Shown in pieces: positions 39,640-41,944 of a DNA stretch of 41,944 nucleotides. The position numbers were made by a program, and so were the translations under genes. Origin of the DNA: Bacillota bacterium (lineage in GTDB: Bacteria > Bacillota > Clostridia > Acetivibrionales > DTU013); the NCBI GenBank assembly GCA_023412665.1, contig JAEZCA010000049.1, positions 1 through 41,944 on the forward strand, written 5' to 3'. The notes beneath the pieces were generated by a model that worked only from the letters and a program-made list of their open reading frames with translations, ran no database searches and was not told where the DNA came from. Positions within the stretch are counted from its first letter, which is position 1. Each line of letters opens with the position of its first letter.

Positions 39640-40374
39640 ATGACCGGGATATATAACAAAATTTCTGCGGTAAAGATAGATGTGATCGGTGATATCCACG
39701 GATGCTTCGATGAACTGACCGAGCTGCTGGACAAGCTTGGATATGCGGTGGATAAAATAAACTGTAAAATAATAAATGCGCCTACAGGACGTACTCTTGT
39801 TTTCGTCGGCGATTTCACCGACAGGGGACCTGAACCGGTGAAGGTGCTGAGGCTTGTAATAGATGCGGTCCATGGTGGGATAGCATACTCGGTCAGGGGA
39901 AACCACGAGGAGAAGCTGCTGCAAAAGCTTATAAAGAATACTCCTGCCAAGGAGGAGGTAATGGCTACGATCAAGGCTGTGAAGGGTGAAGGCATTGATT
40001 TTGTCAGAGAAGTCATTGATTTCATAGACAGCCTGCCATATGCCATCCTGTGCGCAGGCGATATCCTCATTGCCCATGCAGGGGTGAAAGAGGAATTTCA
40101 GGATTTCAACACCGGCAATCACAAAAGGCTTGGCAAGATCAAGTCGCTGGCCATTTATGGAGATATTACCGGCAGGCAGCTGGAGGACGGCAGGCCTGAG
40201 CGCCTGGACTGGGCTGCGCATTACCGCGGGAAAATGACTGTGATATATGGACACTCGATCGTCGAGAAAGCTGAGTGGAGAAACAACACTGTGAACATCG
40301 ATACCGGCTGTTTCGAAACGGGAGTATTGACGGCGGTGAGGATGCCTGAAAGGGAGTTTGTCCAAAACATATAA
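39640..40374 (+). CDS. prpE: PrpE-like metallophosphoesterase (bis-nucleosyl-tetraphosphatase type)
   Basis: The 244-residue phosphatase has the calcineurin-like metal motifs GDIHGC (17-22), GDFTDRGP (near 57-64) and GNHEEK (near 87-92), with the later His ligands in AHAG and YGHS. Length and layout match Bacillus PrpE (244 residues), including LAIYGDITGR, GRPERLDWAAHY and NIDTGCF. PrpE cleaves diadenosine tetraphosphate and can act on phosphotyrosine; here the substrate is inferred. GGAG lies 9 bases before the ATG. It follows GH1 by 19 bases and its stop codon lies at the left end of the dispersed repeat at 40371. Confidence 0.86.
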   Translation: MTGIYNKISAVKIDVIGDIHGCFDELTELLDKLGYAVDKINCKIINAPTGRTLVFVGDFTDRGPEPVKVLRLVIDAVHGGIAYSVRGNHEEKLLQKLIKNTPAKEEVMATIKAVKGEGIDFVREVIDFIDSLPYAILCAGDILIAHAGVKEEFQDFNTGNHKRLGKIKSLAIYGDITGRQLEDGRPERLDWAAHYRGKMTVIYGHSIVEKAEWRNNTVNIDTGCFETGVLTAVRMPEREFVQNI

Positions 40375-40576
40375 CGAGGCGACAGATGGGCCCCCCCGCC
40401 CCACCTCTACAGGTGGCGGGTACCAATTTGCCTTTCAGATATTTTCTTTCGATTAATCGAAAGAAAACGATGCGAGCATATCTCCCGCCTCGTTGAAACA
40501 CTGCTGAGGTAAGAAAATCTTTCTATAAACGAAAAATTTTCTTTGAACCGAAGTGTTATAACGAGGCGACAGATGG
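40371..40576 (+). repeat. Composite copy of the dispersed intergenic repeat
   Basis: ATAACGAGGCGACAGATGG occurs at both ends (40371-40389 and 40558-40576). Between them lie the 63-bp hairpin element (40376-40438), a TTTCGATTAATCGAAA palindrome near 40447-40462, the GCCTCGTT arm (40487-40494) complementary to AACGAGGC, and the core ending CCGAAGTGTTATAAC. The left end overlaps the prpE stop. Confidence 0.8.
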
Positions 40577-40793
40577 CTCTGCCTGCCGGCTATAGTTCCA
40601 GGAGTGCTGCAGGAGCTTGATTATTAGTGATTTTGCATGTATTATTAAGCATAGGTGCCTGCTGAAGATAGCAAAGATTAAAGCAGATTGCCGGACGGTA
40701 TCAAATGAATTGCCGGCCGGTACAAATTAGGAATTGGACAGTACCAGGTAATAAGCAAAATATATATTAACGTAAAGGCAGCCGTGGATAAAT
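40577..40793 (+). other. Spacer between the composite repeat and the aldo/keto reductase
   Basis: No gene. It holds an imperfect direct repeat of ATTGCCGG(A/C)CGGTA near 40689 and 40713, and CAGGAGCTTGATTATT (40610-40625), which also occurs at 32493-32508. No clear promoter or terminator stands out. Confidence 0.5.
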
Positions 40794-41944
40794 ATGAATT
40801 ACAGAACTATGGGCAAGACAGGAGATAGTGTATCCATACTTGGTTTTGGGTGCATGAGGTTCCCTCATATAAATGGCAGGATCGATATTGACAGGACCGA
40901 AAGGCAGATAATGACAGCTGTAGAGCGTGGAGTCAACTATTTTGATACCGCTTATATATACCACGGGGGGAAAAGCGAGAGCATCCTCGGAGACATATTC
41001 TCAAAGAGCGGAAGGAACAGGGTCAGGATTGCCACAAAGCTGCCACTTTTTATGGTTCACTCGCAAAAAGATATGAACAGCTTGCTGGACAGCCAGCTGA
41101 AAAGGCTTAAAACTGATCATATAGATTATTATCTGCTTCATGCGGTAAATGACCTTGGTGTATGGGAAAGGTTGAAACGTCTTGGCATCATGGAGTTTGT
41201 GGAAAAGGCAAAAAAGGATGGCAGGATACTTAATTTTGGTTTTTCATATCATGGCGACAAGGAAGATTTTAAATCTATCATAGATGATTACAGCTGGGAT
41301 ATGTGTCAGATACAGTATAATTATATCGACGAGAGCTTCCAGGCGGGAAGAGAAGGGCTCGAATACGCGGCTTCAAAGGGTATTGGAGTGTCGATCATGG
41401 AACCGCTCAGAGGTGGCTCCCTTGTCAGAAAAATGCCTCCTGAAATACAGAAGATCTGGGATTCGGCTGCTGTCAGGAGGTCGCCTGCAGATTGGGCTTT
41501 CAGATGGTTATGGGATCAGCCGGCTGTTACAACAGTGCTATCCGGTATGAATGAAGAGGCACAGATCGAAGAAAATACTTCACTTTCAGATATGGTACAG
41601 CCAAACAAGCTGACCGCGGAAGAACTGTCCCTCTATGATCGTGTGAGGACAGAATATTACAGGCTGATGAAGGTCGGCTGCACCGGCTGCGGCTACTGCA
41701 TGCCATGCCCGGCAGGTGTAGATATACCATTCTGCTTCAGTTACTATAATTCAAAGCATTTATTCAAGGTCAGGAATGCCCAGTGGCAATATACCGCTTT
41801 TGCCGGAGGGCTTATGAGCGGCAAGCCCTCGCTGGCATCGCTTTGCAAGCAATGCGGCAAGTGTGAAAAGGCTTGCCCGCAGAAGATCCCTATAAGAGAA
41901 AAGCTGAGGGAGGTAGCGGAGGACATGGAACCTGCCGTACTCAA
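40794..41944 (+). CDS. Aldo/keto reductase with C-terminal [4Fe-4S] ferredoxin domain (partial)
   Basis: The open frame of 383 codons runs off the end of the window. The N-terminal TIM barrel has the aldo/keto reductase catalytic set: Asp51 and Tyr56 (FDTAYIYHGG), Lys82 (IATKLP) and His116 (YLLHAV). The C-terminal part has two Cys clusters, CTGCGYCMPCPAGVDIP near 295-310 and CKQCGKCEKACP near 350-362, which would hold two [4Fe-4S] clusters. The combination is common in anaerobes and links NAD(P)H or ferredoxin to an unknown carbonyl substrate. The only in-frame start before a stop codon is ATG 40794; the AAAGG upstream is 15 bases away, so initiation may be weak. Only a few residues should be missing at the end. 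Confidence 0.88.
   Translation, partial: MNYRTMGKTGDSVSILGFGCMRFPHINGRIDIDRTERQIMTAVERGVNYFDTAYIYHGGKSESILGDIFSKSGRNRVRIATKLPLFMVHSQKDMNSLLDSQLKRLKTDHIDYYLLHAVNDLGVWERLKRLGIMEFVEKAKKDGRILNFGFSYHGDKEDFKSIIDDYSWDMCQIQYNYIDESFQAGREGLEYAASKGIGVSIMEPLRGGSLVRKMPPEIQKIWDSAAVRRSPADWAFRWLWDQPAVTTVLSGMNEEAQIEENTSLSDMVQPNKLTAEELSLYDRVRTEYYRLMKVGCTGCGYCMPCPAGVDIPFCFSYYNSKHLFKVRNAQWQYTAFAGGLMSGKPSLASLCKQCGKCEKACPQKIPIREKLREVAEDMEPAVL

Noticed and set aside
39015..40070. A 351-codon minus-strand frame over the GH1 and PrpE-like genes
   Set aside because: It is fully antisense to two recognisable genes and its translation shows no domain.

Overview
The window looks like chromosomal DNA from a spore-forming, anaerobic, plant-fibre-degrading Firmicute of the Clostridia (cluster III / Ruminiclostridium-Acetivibrio-like). 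That is an inference from content: a GerW/YtfJ spore-protein gene with its YtfI-type neighbour, an S-layer-homology protein, rubrerythrin, four intracellular-type glycoside hydrolase or phosphorylase genes (GH39, GH3, GH94, GH1), a ferredoxin-type aldo/keto reductase, strong AGGAGG-type ribosome binding sites and moderate G+C. I see no rRNA, tRNA, phage, transposase or CRISPR array. Gene order is mosaic: short transcription units, many with their own intrinsic terminator.

Layout. 1-3.5 kb: tail of an unknown gene, a MYG1-family hydrolase, rubrerythrin, a small zinc-ribbon protein and an AIM24-family protein. 3.7-8.2 kb: a tocopherol-cyclase-like protein, a GH39 beta-xylosidase and a polytopic transporter of unknown substrate. 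8.3-14.3 kb: DUF2935 protein, YgjP-type metalloprotease, ketopantoate reductase, malic enzyme and an MFS transporter. 14.4-21.5 kb (minus strand): a 907-residue SLH protein with six 113-residue repeats, then a three-gene ABC export/efflux operon (FtsX-type permease, ATPase, HlyD-like lipoprotein). 21.7-26.3 kb: agmatinase-family protein, AraC regulator, GH3 beta-glycosidase. 26.7-33.3 kb: YhfC membrane protease, MetA, small membrane protein, GH94 phosphorylase, zinc-ribbon protein and long-form HPF. 33.3-38 kb: a two-component system, a Nif3-like protein and the YtfI-GerW pair. 38.2 kb to the end: GH1 beta-glucosidase, PrpE-like phosphatase and a truncated aldo/keto reductase.

How the genes fit together. 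GH39, GH3, GH1 and GH94 all lack signal peptides, so they probably finish the breakdown of imported xylo- and cello-oligosaccharides in the cytoplasm. Phosphorolysis by GH94 would save ATP. No sugar importer is in the window. Malic enzyme, rubrerythrin, the Fe-S reductase and HPF fit an anaerobic fermentative lifestyle.

The most interesting signals are not protein-coding. (1) A modular family of intergenic repeats occurs at eight or more places, all copies I found being in + orientation; its ~33-bp core ends in TGTTATAAT. (2) A 63-bp hairpin repeat occurs at 10.2 and 40.4 kb. (3) Six DnaA-box-like 9-mers, all in one orientation, lie within 160 bp upstream of hpf, far from any dnaA gene. Several local tandem repeats and unexplained hairpins are also recorded. 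I did not find a gene cluster I could defend as a new defence or biosynthetic system.
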